64,000 nt of DNA from HXMU1428-3 sp965215715 (GTDB lineage: Bacteria; Pseudomonadota; Alphaproteobacteria; Rhizobiales; HXMU1428-3). A program made the translations under genes and the position numbers. The notes under the pieces are model-generated. The model saw only the letters and a list, made by a program, of their open reading frames with translations. It searched no databases and was not told where the DNA came from. The DNA lies in assembly GCA_965215715.1 (NCBI GenBank), contig OZ244129.1, positions 992,001 to 1,056,000 of the forward strand, given 5' to 3'. Of the stretch, positions 1 to 8,715 are shown in pieces (position 1 is the stretch's first letter; the number at the start of each line of letters is the position of its first letter).

Positions 1-300
1 CAAAGGGTTAAACAGGCCGTCAATTTTATTGGTGAGTTTGAACATGCGCTTTCTCTCGAAGCTAAAAAGCGAAAGGTTGATGGGGTTATTTGTGGGCATA
101 TCCACCAGGTGGCTATGAAACAAATTGATGATGTGCTTTATATTAATACTGGAGACTGGGTTGAAAGTTGTACCGCTGTTGGAGAAACACTTGATGGACG
201 TTTTGAAGTTATCCATTGGGTAAAAGGGCGCTGCATTATTGAACCTGAAGATCAAAAACAAATTGTGAGCGCTCAGCGGCAGATGATTGATGCGGCTTAG
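1..300 (+). CDS. LpxH-like metallophosphoesterase, C-terminal part (5' end outside window)
   Basis: The frame is open from the first base and ends in TAG, giving about 99 residues of a calcineurin-like metallophosphoesterase. The motif GHIHQ is the last metal-binding histidine motif of this superfamily. It is followed by YINTGDWVES, the pattern I know from the UDP-2,3-diacylglucosamine diphosphatase-like family (COG2908), which acts in lipid A synthesis or related lipid metabolism. The catalytic N-terminal half lies outside the window, so the exact substrate cannot be judged. The next gene starts 5 bases downstream on the same strand, which suggests an operon with a glycosyltransferase and fits a role in envelope lipids or glycans. 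Confidence 0.75.
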   Translation, partial: QRVKQAVNFIGEFEHALSLEAKKRKVDGVICGHIHQVAMKQIDDVLYINTGDWVESCTAVGETLDGRFEVIHWVKGRCIIEPEDQKQIVSAQRQMIDAA

Positions 301-305
301 ATTTT

Positions 306-1328
306 ATGCGAATTTTAATTGCTACAGATGCTTGGGACCCTCAAGTGAACGGTGTGGTGAGGACTTATCAACGGGTTAATGAAGAGCTCATTAAACTTGG
401 ACATGAGGTTTCCTTTGTAACCCCTAACGCTTATTATACAATGCCATGCCCAACCTATCCGGAAATAAGATTAGCTTTTGTTTCATCTTTTCAGTTAAAA
501 AAGCTTGTTGATCAATCTCAGCCTGACGTGGTTCATGTGGCAACAGAGGGGCCCATTGGTTGGGCAATGCGGCGTGCTTGTTTATCAAGGAAGATTCCTT
601 TTACAACAGCTTATCACACGCGTTTTCCTGAATATGTTGTTCAAAGGTTTCCGCTGCCCATATCACTGATGTATAAAATCGTTAGACGGTTCCATAATGT
701 TGGTGGCGGTACGATGGTGGCAACGCCAAGTCTGTCAAATGAATTGTCAACTCGCGGGTTTGTTAAGCTGTTGAAATGGACACGCGGGGTTAATACGGCT
801 TTGTTTCATCCTCGTTCTTGCCGTCTGTTTGGGCATGAAAAGGTTGCTCTTTATGTTGGGCGGGTTGCTCCTGAAAAAAACATCGAAAGTTTTTTGGATT
901 TAGAGTTTGAGGGCAAAAAGGTTGTTGTTGGTGATGGCCCTAGTTTGCCCGGTTTGAAAGAAAAATATAAAGATGTCATTTTTACTGGTACAAAAACAGG
1001 ACAGGATTTGGCCGAGTGTTATAGTTCAGCTGATGTTTTTGTTTTTCCCAGCCTAACTGATACTTTTGGAATTGTGATGTTAGAGGCTATGGCGAGCGGT
1101 GTTCCAATCGCTGCTTTTCGTGTGACAGGACCTGTTGATGTTGTGAAAGAGGGGGTAACAGGGGCATTGAGTGATGATAATCTTGGGGAAGCTGTTGCTA
1201 AAGCTTTAATGCTTGATAGAGATGTTTGCCGTGAACAGGCCTTAGATTTTAGTTGGGCGCATTGTGCAAAAATGTTTTTAGATAATTTAAATAAAGCGCA
1301 AAGCGATTATCAGAAATCGGCTGCATAA
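306..1328 (+). CDS. Family 4 glycosyltransferase (GT-B fold)
   Basis: This 340-residue protein has the GT4 layout. The N-terminal Rossmann half begins MRILIATDAWDPQVNGVVRT, with the GG/NGV acceptor-side loop typical of mannosyl- and glucosyltransferases that act on lipids. The C-terminal half has YVGRVAPEKN, then VVGDGP, then FPSLTDTFGIVMLEAMASG, which is the E-x7-E nucleotide-sugar binding motif. It would move a sugar from an NDP-sugar to a lipid or glycan acceptor at the cytoplasmic membrane. It follows the LpxH-like gene with a 5-base gap, so an envelope glycolipid role is inferred. The acceptor and donor cannot be read from the sequence. Length is slightly short for the family (usually 340-400), but both halves are complete. 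Confidence 0.85.
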   Translation: MRILIATDAWDPQVNGVVRTYQRVNEELIKLGHEVSFVTPNAYYTMPCPTYPEIRLAFVSSFQLKKLVDQSQPDVVHVATEGPIGWAMRRACLSRKIPFTTAYHTRFPEYVVQRFPLPISLMYKIVRRFHNVGGGTMVATPSLSNELSTRGFVKLLKWTRGVNTALFHPRSCRLFGHEKVALYVGRVAPEKNIESFLDLEFEGKKVVVGDGPSLPGLKEKYKDVIFTGTKTGQDLAECYSSADVFVFPSLTDTFGIVMLEAMASGVPIAAFRVTGPVDVVKEGVTGALSDDNLGEAVAKALMLDRDVCREQALDFSWAHCAKMFLDNLNKAQSDYQKSAA

Positions 1329-1391
1329 CAACTGCCATCTTTTAAAAAAAACGGTTTCGTTTTTATGATGGTTGTGTATGTCATTATATCG

Positions 1392-2909
1392 TTAACTCAA
1401 CAAAGTTTCTTTTTGCTCTTGGGTTAAAGTTGTGGGGTCAAGTTCTTCTAAAGAGTCAAATTCTTCTTGAGTGGTGATTTTTGTCTCGATTTCAGGGGTG
1501 GTGGTATTTAGCATTTCAATCACTTCTTTTTCAGAATTAGGGAGGCGCAGTTCTTGTTCACTTTCGGATGATGATAAATCTTCAAGTGGGTTAATCGCTG
1601 ATAAAGATTGCTCTTGCTCATTGACTGTATCCAGATCCGTGACTTCGATGTCACCTAAATCCAAATCATTGACATTGGTTTGTACTAACGTTTGCTCATT
1701 CTCGGTGACAAGCTCTTCTTGTGTGACAAGTTCTTCACTTAAAGCAATTTCGTTTATTTCGGATGAGAGGTTCTGTTCAACAAAACTAATATCATCAGAG
1801 TCATTTTGGAATGGTTGCTCTGCTTTGTCTATTGGGGTCTCAGTTCTTGAAAATGGATCCATTTGGTCGGGTGTGACTTCTTGTGCTTGACCCTCTGGGT
1901 TATTTGATGGCACTTGGAGTTCAGCTTGTTCAAATGGGTTTGTTTCACTAACAGTTGAAGTGATTGATTTTTGTTCTAAATTTAGAACTGGATCTTGTTC
2001 GTCGTTAAGACTTTCTATTTCATCGTTGTTTTCTTCGATCTTGTCAAAGGTGATCTCATCAGGATTAACGACTTCACTTTGTGCGTCGATATCTTGTGTC
2101 TCAATGGAATCAAATGAAAGGCTATCAGCGAGTTCTTCTCCGCATTCAATTGAGGCGCTTTCATTTTCTTTTTCTGCCACCAGCATATCATCGACATGTG
2201 TTTGCTCTAAACCTTCTCCGATTTTAGCTGGTCCGTTAAGCAAATGGGCATCAGGGCGTGCATCTGACTGGTCTTGTTTGGGGACAAAGTCTGAGGCAAA
2301 CTCATTGAGGCCCCAAATGTCGATCATTGCATTCACCCGGTTTTCAATATAACTGAGGGCTTGTACCACTTTTGTTGTGCGTTGACCGGTAATGTCTTGG
2401 AATGAACAGGCTGTGTAAATATCAGTGGTTTTATTATCAATTTGATCGCAAGGTTCATCTTGTGCGCCGGCTTCTCTTAACACCCACGCGGCTTCTTGAA
2501 TCTCTTCGGCGGCTTCTAGAATGGTATTGGTTGCATTTTCAGTTGATTCAACAATGGCACTTAGTTCTTCTGTTGCATTGATTAAATGATTGTCGTCTTC
2601 ATTGGCCGGTTTAATCGATTTAATTTCTTCCCGGGTTTTAGCAATGGCCTTAGCCATCTCAATGATGCTCATGCGAATGGGGTCAAGATCTTCTTGTTGG
2701 CTTTTGTTATCTGGCTTGACCAAATTGTTCTCAATGCGCTGAATGGCTGAGAGAAGCTTTTTTGTGTCTTCTGGGCGGTTACGTTGAATATATTCAGCCA
2801 AAAAGCCTCGTCCACGTGGGTTTTGCATCAAAGCCTGTTCAATGACGAGGTAATCATCATCAGAAATTGCTGATGTTTCTTGCGTGATTTTTTGGCTCAC
2901 TTCATTCAT
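1392..2909 (-). CDS. CheZ-like phosphatase with long acidic C-terminal tail
   Basis: Residues of roughly 20-205 form a predicted long helical region resembling the CheZ chemotaxis phosphatase family. The key segment ACSFQDITGQRTTKVVQAL matches the CheZ active-site pattern FQDLTGQ, in which an Asp and a Gln remove phosphate from phospho-CheY. From about residue 205 to 505 the protein becomes a low-complexity, Glu/Asp/Ser/Thr/Gln-rich tail with no recognisable fold, ending in a short helix (EEFDSLEELDPTTLTQEQKETLLS region). Typical CheZ proteins are about 210-240 residues, so the tail more than doubles the length. No chemotaxis genes are nearby. The antisense plus-strand frames over the tail are shadows. 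Confidence 0.65.
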   Translation of the reverse strand: MNEVSQKITQETSAISDDDYLVIEQALMQNPRGRGFLAEYIQRNRPEDTKKLLSAIQRIENNLVKPDNKSQQEDLDPIRMSIIEMAKAIAKTREEIKSIKPANEDDNHLINATEELSAIVESTENATNTILEAAEEIQEAAWVLREAGAQDEPCDQIDNKTTDIYTACSFQDITGQRTTKVVQALSYIENRVNAMIDIWGLNEFASDFVPKQDQSDARPDAHLLNGPAKIGEGLEQTHVDDMLVAEKENESASIECGEELADSLSFDSIETQDIDAQSEVVNPDEITFDKIEENNDEIESLNDEQDPVLNLEQKSITSTVSETNPFEQAELQVPSNNPEGQAQEVTPDQMDPFSRTETPIDKAEQPFQNDSDDISFVEQNLSSEINEIALSEELVTQEELVTENEQTLVQTNVNDLDLGDIEVTDLDTVNEQEQSLSAINPLEDLSSSESEQELRLPNSEKEVIEMLNTTTPEIETKITTQEEFDSLEELDPTTLTQEQKETLLS

Positions 2910-3223
2910 ATTTATTCAATCCGCGATGATTGTTTGTATCTAAAAATATTTTAAAAAAATACTTTTATTCAAGCGCGTTTTCCATTCGGTTCAATCAAAA
3001 TAGAACACTATGTGATTCGAGCCTGTTTCGATTCATAAAGTTCATAACTTTACCCATATCATTCCTGCAAAATTCTAATAAAACGTTGACCTTTGGAAAA
3101 ACGCTGATGTTCTGCCCACAGACGAAGAATGAAACATGAATGGAAAAGAAGTAATCTTGTAAAATCTTGGATTTACTTGTTTTAAGAGAGGGGAATCTAA
3201 AACCTTCTAGTCATAGACGTGTT
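2910..3223. other. Intergenic region between rpsD and the CheZ-like gene
   Basis: This AT-rich stretch of about 310 bases lies upstream of the CheZ-like gene and downstream of the rpsD terminator. It should hold the promoter of the CheZ-like gene, but I see no convincing -35/-10 pair or operator. A 69-codon plus-strand frame here has no recognisable protein features and is judged to be chance. Confidence 0.4.
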
Positions 3224-3264
3224 TTATAAAAAAGAGCCGCTGATAACTTCAACGGCTCTTTTAA
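3224..3264 (-). terminator. Intrinsic terminator of rpsD
   Basis: Read on the minus strand just after the rpsD stop, AAAGAGCCGTTGA pairs with TCAGCGGCTCTTT and is followed by a run of T and A. The stem is GC-rich in its core and sits about 20 bases after the stop codon. Confidence 0.8.
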
Positions 3265-3284
3265 ATCATTTATTTTTAAAGAAT

Positions 3285-3902
3285 TTAGCGAGAATAAAAT
3301 TCAACCACCAAATTTGGTTCCATGATCACTGGATAAGGTACATCTGAAAGTCCAGGGATTTGAGTAAGACTTGCGGTTAATTTGTCGTGGTTTGCATCAA
3401 TATAGTCAGGAACATCACGTTCTGGGCTTTGTGAGGCTTGAATGATCAGTTCCATTTGTTTTGAAGCGTCTTTCACTTCAATAACATCGCCAATTTTACA
3501 GCGATAGCTTGGAATATTCACCCGTTTGCCATTTACTTTTACATGGCCATGATTAACAAATTGACGTGCTGAGAATACTGTTGGTACGAACTTGGCGCGA
3601 TATACAATGGCGTCCAAGCGGCGCTCAAGTAAACCGATTAGATTTTCGCCTGTGTCGCCTTTGATGCGGTCAGCTTCTTTGTAGATGGCTTTAAACTGTT
3701 TTTCAGAAATATTGCCATAATGGCCTTTGAGTTTTTGCTTTGCTCTTAGCTGCAAGCCAAAGTCAGACAGTTTTGCTCTGCGGCGTTGGCCGTGTTCGCC
3801 TGGGCCGTAATCACGACGGTTCACAGGACTTTTTGGGCGGCCCCAGATATTTTCGCCCATACGGCGATCAATTTTGTATTTTGCGCTAATGCGTTTAGAC
3901 AT
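3285..3902 (-). CDS. rpsD: 30S ribosomal protein S4
   Basis: This 205-residue protein is a full-length S4. It starts MSKRISAKYKIDRRMGENIW, the alphaproteobacterial S4 N-terminus, and has an S4 RNA-binding domain near residues 93-155 (RLDAIVYRAKFVPTVFSARQ, then VNHGHVKVNGKRVNIPSYRC). S4 binds 16S rRNA first during assembly of the small subunit body. In many bacteria it also represses its own translation. As is usual in Rhizobiales it stands alone instead of in the alpha operon. It has its own terminator, and the upstream gene ends in a separate one, so it is probably monocistronic. Confidence 0.97.
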   Translation of the reverse strand: MSKRISAKYKIDRRMGENIWGRPKSPVNRRDYGPGEHGQRRRAKLSDFGLQLRAKQKLKGHYGNISEKQFKAIYKEADRIKGDTGENLIGLLERRLDAIVYRAKFVPTVFSARQFVNHGHVKVNGKRVNIPSYRCKIGDVIEVKDASKQMELIIQASQSPERDVPDYIDANHDKLTASLTQIPGLSDVPYPVIMEPNLVVEFYSR

Positions 3903-4032
3903 TTATAACTCCAAATGTGTGCTGTTAGAGTGTTGGAACCCTCCTGTGCAATTGGCTGAAAGCCTTTAATTGCAGACAGATGCTAAAATCTTTGGAGATA
4001 TTTTGCATCGCGGGTAAAAACACAAATTTCAT

Positions 4033-4058
4033 ATAAAAAGGCGAGTTAAAAACTCGCC
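4033..4058 (-). terminator. Intrinsic terminator between the secreted protein gene and rpsD
   Basis: On the minus strand GGCGAGTT pairs with AACTCGCC around a short A/T loop and is followed by TTTTTAT. It lies about 100 bases beyond the stop of the secreted protein gene, so it should end that transcript before rpsD. Confidence 0.8.
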
Positions 4059-4156
4059 TTGAGAGAGAAATCTATAAGCATATCGGCCTGTATTGTCAAT
4101 AAAAATCAAATAGGCTGACGGATAGAATTCATGTCCGTTTTGTATTTTCACTAAAG

Positions 4157-4807
4157 CTATTTTTGAGCTTTTTTTATTTCGTCATTTTTTTTTTCATTGC
4201 TGCCCAATTTCTTGCGCCGCTTTAGTTCTTCAGTGATTAGCTTTTTAACGTTTTCTAAGTATGCATCAACGCTATCAGAGACTTGTTGGCGCTCTTCATC
4301 TGAGCACTTATATTTGTTTTGAAGTTCTTCATCTTTGGGTCGTTTGACAGGTTCACTGGTTTTTTCTGTCTCATCTTCAAATTTTACATTGCCTGTCATG
4401 TAAAGAACTGTGAACAGATGTAATTGGTTAATGAAGAGTTTTTGTGTGTCGGTCCAATTTTTGAACACGGTTTCGTATTTAACCATTGCATTGTGATTAA
4501 GGGTTTGCATGACCTTTAAATCGCAATTTTGTGCTTTGGCGGAACGGTGCCCAACAACGATAATCCGGCTGGCATCTTCAAGGGGAATTAATACTTCCTC
4601 AGGCTTCTTTTTATTAATGGATATTTTTTTACCATCAGGGCCCGTATAAACCTCAGGCATAAGGCTGAGAGCATATTTCATTAAAGTTTTGACGGTTTTG
4701 TCTTTCAGCGGTTTTGCCGCTTGTTTGTCTTGCGCATAAGCGATTCCAGACATTAAAACCAAGCTCACAAAAAGCACACTCAATTGCTTAATACAACGCA
4801 TTATCAT
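4157..4807 (-). CDS. Exported protein of unknown function
   Basis: I do not recognise this protein. The chosen start, at the M of MIMRCIKQL, follows a GGAGAGG ribosome site by 9 bases; a longer frame begins at 4840. The N-terminus is a clear signal peptide (basic start, hydrophobic VLFVSLVLMSGIAYA, then AQ), so the product should be periplasmic. The mature part is about 190 residues and rich in Lys and Glu. It has two cysteines (in AQNCDLKV and KYKCSDEE) that could form a disulfide, a central helical region, and a very basic C-terminus (EELKRRKKLGS and beyond). It has its own terminator downstream. No function is inferred. Confidence 0.7.
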   Translation of the reverse strand: MIMRCIKQLSVLFVSLVLMSGIAYAQDKQAAKPLKDKTVKTLMKYALSLMPEVYTGPDGKKISINKKKPEEVLIPLEDASRIIVVGHRSAKAQNCDLKVMQTLNHNAMVKYETVFKNWTDTQKLFINQLHLFTVLYMTGNVKFEDETEKTSEPVKRPKDEELQNKYKCSDEERQQVSDSVDAYLENVKKLITEELKRRKKLGSNEKKNDEIKKAQK

Positions 4808-4927
4808 TTTTAAAAAGCCTCTCCAGTCATGGGTTCCCACGCTATCATGAATAATGGCAATCGCAATAGTAAAAAATAGACATAACTAAGGCGCAAGGCA
4901 TCATTTGCTAAATTACCACAGATTTAT

Positions 4928-5737
4928 CTATTTTCTTAAAGAGGCCTTATAAGCCCCCTTGGCAAGAGATGCAATAATCCCTCGCATTGTTCTCACATCC
5001 TGGTCTGTGGGGTGCATTCTTATAACCATATTTCTTATATTACGCATCATTTGTGGCGTCTTTTCTACAGTTCTTAAAAATCCTGATAATTCTAATTCAG
5101 ATTTTAAATGAGCAAATAATGCTGCAAGTTCTTGTTTTGTTGCCGGCTTTGAGTGTTTGTAACGCGTTCCTTCTTGCGCTGGACCATCATATTGGGTTTC
5201 ACGCCCAAGAGAGGTTATCTCTGCCTGTTTTAGCCATTCATAGCCCATTAAAAGCACAGCTTGGGCTAAATTTAAAGAGGCACAAGTGGGATCCACCGGA
5301 GCGATGATAATGGCGTCGCAAAAAGAGACGTCCGTGTTTGTTAAGCCTGATTTTTCGCGGCCGAATAAGATGCCTGTTTTGGCACTTTGTTGTTGTTTTT
5401 CATGAATGAGTTTTGCGGCAGATTCTGGGCTTAAAACAGGCTTTACCATGTCTCTGGGGCGGGCCGTGGTGGCGTAAATATAATGCAGGTCTGCAATGGC
5501 ATCTTCCAGGGTTTCAAACAGGGTTGCATTTTTAACCACCTCAATGGCATTTGCGCTTGCTTTTTCAGCAGCTTCATTCGGCCATGTGTCACGTGGATTA
5601 ACAAGGCGTAATTCTTTTAAGCCGAAGTTGGCCATCGCTCTGGCTGCCGTGCCGATGTTTTCCCCTAATTGAGGTTCAACTAAAATAATGGCTGGCGCTG
5701 TGTTTGGTGTTTGTGCGGGGAGGGGAGGCTGGCTCAC
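4928..5737 (-). CDS. trmJ: tRNA (cytidine/uridine-2'-O-)-methyltransferase TrmJ (SpoU/TrmH family)
   Basis: A SPOUT-fold RNA methyltransferase. Motif 1 is VEPQLGENIGTAARAMANFG, and the knot-forming motifs are FGREKSGLTN and IIIAPVDPTCASLNLAQAV, which bind S-adenosylmethionine. TrmJ methylates the ribose of position 32 in tRNA. I place the start at a GTG whose last bases overlap the TGA of the upstream regulator (GTGA, 4-base overlap), giving MSQPPLPAQT. A longer ATG frame would reach 5818 and overlap the regulator by 85 bases with a low-complexity extension. The GTGA overlap implies translational coupling to the HxlR gene. Family length of about 245-280 residues agrees with the short form (269). 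Confidence 0.88.
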   Translation of the reverse strand: MSQPPLPAQTPNTAPAIILVEPQLGENIGTAARAMANFGLKELRLVNPRDTWPNEAAEKASANAIEVVKNATLFETLEDAIADLHYIYATTARPRDMVKPVLSPESAAKLIHEKQQQSAKTGILFGREKSGLTNTDVSFCDAIIIAPVDPTCASLNLAQAVLLMGYEWLKQAEITSLGRETQYDGPAQEGTRYKHSKPATKQELAALFAHLKSELELSGFLRTVEKTPQMMRNIRNMVIRMHPTDQDVRTMRGIIASLAKGAYKASLRK

Positions 5738-6183
5738 ACTGGGGTCCCTTTTTCCGTCATTAAAGTTTGAATGGTTGTGTGTTGATTTTGTAATATTTTT
5801 TCGGCTGTTAACGTCCAAAAAAATTCGGGAGGCTGCCAGTTTCCATGATTATGTTTTCCGCCCCAACTTGCCAGCGCTTTTAGAACATCAATCAGTTCAG
5901 CGCCTTTGGGGGTTAATTTATAGGCATAGCGTGTTGGGCGTTCTTGATATTGAACTTTTTCAAGGACATCGCTGTTGACCAAACGTTTCAAACGATCAGC
6001 AAGAATGTTTGTTGGGATTTGTTCTGGTGAACTTTCAAAATCACCGTAGCGATGTTTGCCGGTAATAATGTCTCGGATTAAGAGTAGTGACCATTTGTCA
6101 CCAATTAGTTCGAGCGTGCAGGTTATTGGACAGCCAGAGCGGTGTTTGCTTTTACACAAATTGGTTTGTTGTTTCTCAGTCAT
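5734..6183 (-). CDS. HxlR-family winged-helix transcriptional regulator
   Basis: This 149-residue regulator has the HxlR signature: CPITCTLELIGDKWSLLLIR at the start of the winged helix, then the recognition region IPTNILADRLKRLVNSDVLE and the wing RPTRYAYKLTPKGAELIDVL. The N-terminal cysteine (in GCPIT) is the position that senses oxidants or electrophiles in several HxlR proteins. The stop codon overlaps the GTG start of trmJ. Inference: the two proteins are co-translated, although a functional link between an HxlR regulator and a tRNA methylase is not established. The target promoter is unknown. Confidence 0.9.
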   Translation of the reverse strand: MTEKQQTNLCKSKHRSGCPITCTLELIGDKWSLLLIRDIITGKHRYGDFESSPEQIPTNILADRLKRLVNSDVLEKVQYQERPTRYAYKLTPKGAELIDVLKALASWGGKHNHGNWQPPEFFWTLTAEKILQNQHTTIQTLMTEKGTPV

Positions 6184-6366
6184 GAGCCGTTGCGATCAAG
6201 GTTAATTTTTAATGCATTTTTGTTTTGTTATTTTGTGCATCACATTTGTCAGGTTCAGCTGTTACTGATTGATTGTGGTAATTGGGTGAACAAGACATAA
6301 TTATATATGTAATGCTTTTTTCTCCAAATGCCAAATTTCAGAGGATGTTTGGTGAATTTTTATAAT

Positions 6367-8622
6367 TTAAGCGCTTTTGCGTATTTTTTGAGAGTTTTCA
6401 GAAATATCTATAACTTTAGACTTTTGCGGCATTATGCATGTTTCGGGGAAGGTGAGATGAAAGGTTGAGCCCTGGCCTAGGGTGCTGTCAACTTTGATTT
6501 TGCCGTTATGCAGCTTCATGAAGGCATTTGCTTTTGTTAGGCCGAGACCTGTGCCTTCAAATTGACGGTTATTGGCGCTGTCAATTTGGTAAAAGGGTGC
6601 AAAAATATTTTCGATTTCTTGTCGAGAAATTCCACATCCATAGTCAGTAATGCTGATATTAAAGTCACCGGTGGGCTCTTGTTGCATGGAAACTTTGATA
6701 TCAGATTTATCGGGTGAAAATTTTATTGCATTAGAAAAAATCTCAGTGAGTATTTCCTGGCATAAATAAAGATCGACATTTAAATCTGGAACTTCATTTG
6801 GGTGGCTAAATATAAAGTTTGGGGCTTTATCTTTAAAGGCCTGAGTGCTTGTTTCAGTTGCTTTTTTGATGATCTCCAATGGAGAGCACGGGGCCGTCAT
6901 CAGTGTTAAAGACTTTGATTCAATTTTTGAGAGCGTGAGAATGTCATTGACGATTTTCAATAGTTGCTCACCGCTTGTTTTAATTTCCTTAGCAAATTCA
7001 GCATTATTGTTGTGGTTAGCTGAAGACATTTGAATGATATCTGAAAAACCAATGATTGAATTCAGCGGTGTTCTCAGCTCATGGCTCATGGTGGCTAGAA
7101 ACTCAGTTTTTGCCTTGTTGGCCTGATTTGCTGCTTCAATGGCATCTTTTTGTGCTGCTTCAGCTTTATCGCGTGCTGTAATGTCTTGAAAAGAAAATGA
7201 AAGAATATGTTTTTTGCGCTGCTGAGCTGGTTGATCGGAGAGCAACGAGGAGAGGGTGATGATATAATCAAGTGTTATTGGTTCCCCTTTTTCGGAATGA
7301 ATTTGTATTTTGCTTGAATAATGGTTGGTATGGTTTGGTTGATTGGCTTGTGACAATAGCCTTTGTGCAGCGATGATGATTTCATCGGGAAACACTGTTT
7401 TAAAATGCTGGCCAATCAGAGACGTGTCTTCTTCTATTTTTAATAAGTAATTTGCGGTTTTGCTTGCTGCCTGGATAATGCCTTCCTGGTTGGTAATGAT
7501 GGTGCCGGTAAAGCTATCATTAAACACTTGTTCAAACATATGTTGAGTGGTTGCCAACTTTAGGCGCATCATCTTGGCAATCACTTTCCGAAAATCAATT
7601 TCGTGTAACAAAATAACTGTGAAATAGGCGAGCAAGGTGATGTGCCATAGGGCCGTGTTGACAATTAAATTGTTATGGATTTGACAAATAGCTGCGAATA
7701 TTTCTATCGCGATGGCCATCAAGAGAAATAAGTAGGGCCGTTCAGCAAATTTACCTTTTTTGGTAAAGCTAATGACGATAAAAGCGATGGCCAGTAGGCC
7801 TATTAGGATGATGATCGGTTTTGTTGTGTGAAGCTGGCGGTTTTGGAGTATGGTTTCAGCGGCCAAAATTTGTAAAATCGGTCCGGCAATCAGTCCTTGG
7901 GAGGGAACGAAAACATTATCACCCAGCTCAGTTGCGGTTGCCCCGATGACGATCTTTTTTCCCTTTAACAGTTCTGTTTTTATGCGGTTGTTTAAAACAT
8001 CGACAAATGAAAAGACGGGGATTGAATTGGCGTTGATGCTAAAGTCAATAAAAAAGTCTTGGGCATTGGGTTGGTATTTTCCTGTTAGCATGGCGGCAAA
8101 ACTGGGGATAAATTCTTTTTGAATGATATGGCCATAAGCCATTTTTTCAATCTGTCCGTTGCGACCAGGTACGATATTCACAGTGGCCAGCCAAGCGTGA
8201 TCTTTAAACCGTTCTAATGGTAGGGTGTAGATCACTTCTTGTTGTTGGGATGTTTTTTGTACTTGCTTGAATGTGGGTAAGATAATAGAGCCGTTCGCGC
8301 GTTTTAACGCCTCTTGTAAGGCCTGGTCTTCCTTAGCAATAGATGACGCACTAAAATCTATATCAAAAGCAATTTCAGCGGCGCCGGCTTTTTGTAGTTT
8401 ATCTATTAAGTTTGCGTGCATTGAGCGCGGCCAGGGCCATTGGTTTACCTCTTGTAAAGACTTTGCATCGATTGCGATTAAAACAATATCGCCACTGGCT
8501 TCCACTTTGCTCAGTTTAAACCGGGTCTCACTCAAAGATTTATCAATAACATTTGCAAGACCGGAAAAGGCAATGAGACCAATAAAAATGATCACACTGA
8601 TATGTGCTGAGAGGCGTTTCAT
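6367..8622 (-). CDS. CHASE2-domain sensor histidine kinase with PAS domain
   Basis: This 751-residue membrane kinase has, in order: an N-terminal membrane segment (about 8-24), a periplasmic CHASE2 domain (about 30-250, with IAFDIDFSAS and the VIGATATELGD/VFVPSQG pattern), three closely spaced membrane helices (about 260-345), a PAS region (about 370-490), a dimerisation/phosphoacceptor helix with FLATMSHELRTPLNSIIGFS (phosphorylated His in SHELR), and an ATPase domain with N-box SNAIKFSPDK, DYGCGIS and GTGLGLTKA. No receiver domain or response regulator gene is adjacent. It lies 93 bases downstream of the FecR-domain gene on the same strand, so the two probably share a transcript. The ligand of the CHASE2 domain is unknown. 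Confidence 0.9.
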   Translation of the reverse strand: MKRLSAHISVIIFIGLIAFSGLANVIDKSLSETRFKLSKVEASGDIVLIAIDAKSLQEVNQWPWPRSMHANLIDKLQKAGAAEIAFDIDFSASSIAKEDQALQEALKRANGSIILPTFKQVQKTSQQQEVIYTLPLERFKDHAWLATVNIVPGRNGQIEKMAYGHIIQKEFIPSFAAMLTGKYQPNAQDFFIDFSINANSIPVFSFVDVLNNRIKTELLKGKKIVIGATATELGDNVFVPSQGLIAGPILQILAAETILQNRQLHTTKPIIILIGLLAIAFIVISFTKKGKFAERPYLFLLMAIAIEIFAAICQIHNNLIVNTALWHITLLAYFTVILLHEIDFRKVIAKMMRLKLATTQHMFEQVFNDSFTGTIITNQEGIIQAASKTANYLLKIEEDTSLIGQHFKTVFPDEIIIAAQRLLSQANQPNHTNHYSSKIQIHSEKGEPITLDYIITLSSLLSDQPAQQRKKHILSFSFQDITARDKAEAAQKDAIEAANQANKAKTEFLATMSHELRTPLNSIIGFSDIIQMSSANHNNNAEFAKEIKTSGEQLLKIVNDILTLSKIESKSLTLMTAPCSPLEIIKKATETSTQAFKDKAPNFIFSHPNEVPDLNVDLYLCQEILTEIFSNAIKFSPDKSDIKVSMQQEPTGDFNISITDYGCGISRQEIENIFAPFYQIDSANNRQFEGTGLGLTKANAFMKLHNGKIKVDSTLGQGSTFHLTFPETCIMPQKSKVIDISENSQKIRKSA

Positions 8623-8715
8623 TGCTGTTTCTATATTGCCCTGAGTAAAGTGTTCTATTGCCTTGGTAAATGACTATTATGTTGAGATGGGTGATTATTC
8701 ATCACTGTTCTCGTT

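Noticed and set aside
1471..2352. Long plus-strand open frames antisense to the CheZ-like gene
   Set aside because: They are Ser-rich shadows of the acidic, low-complexity tail, with no ribosome site or domain.
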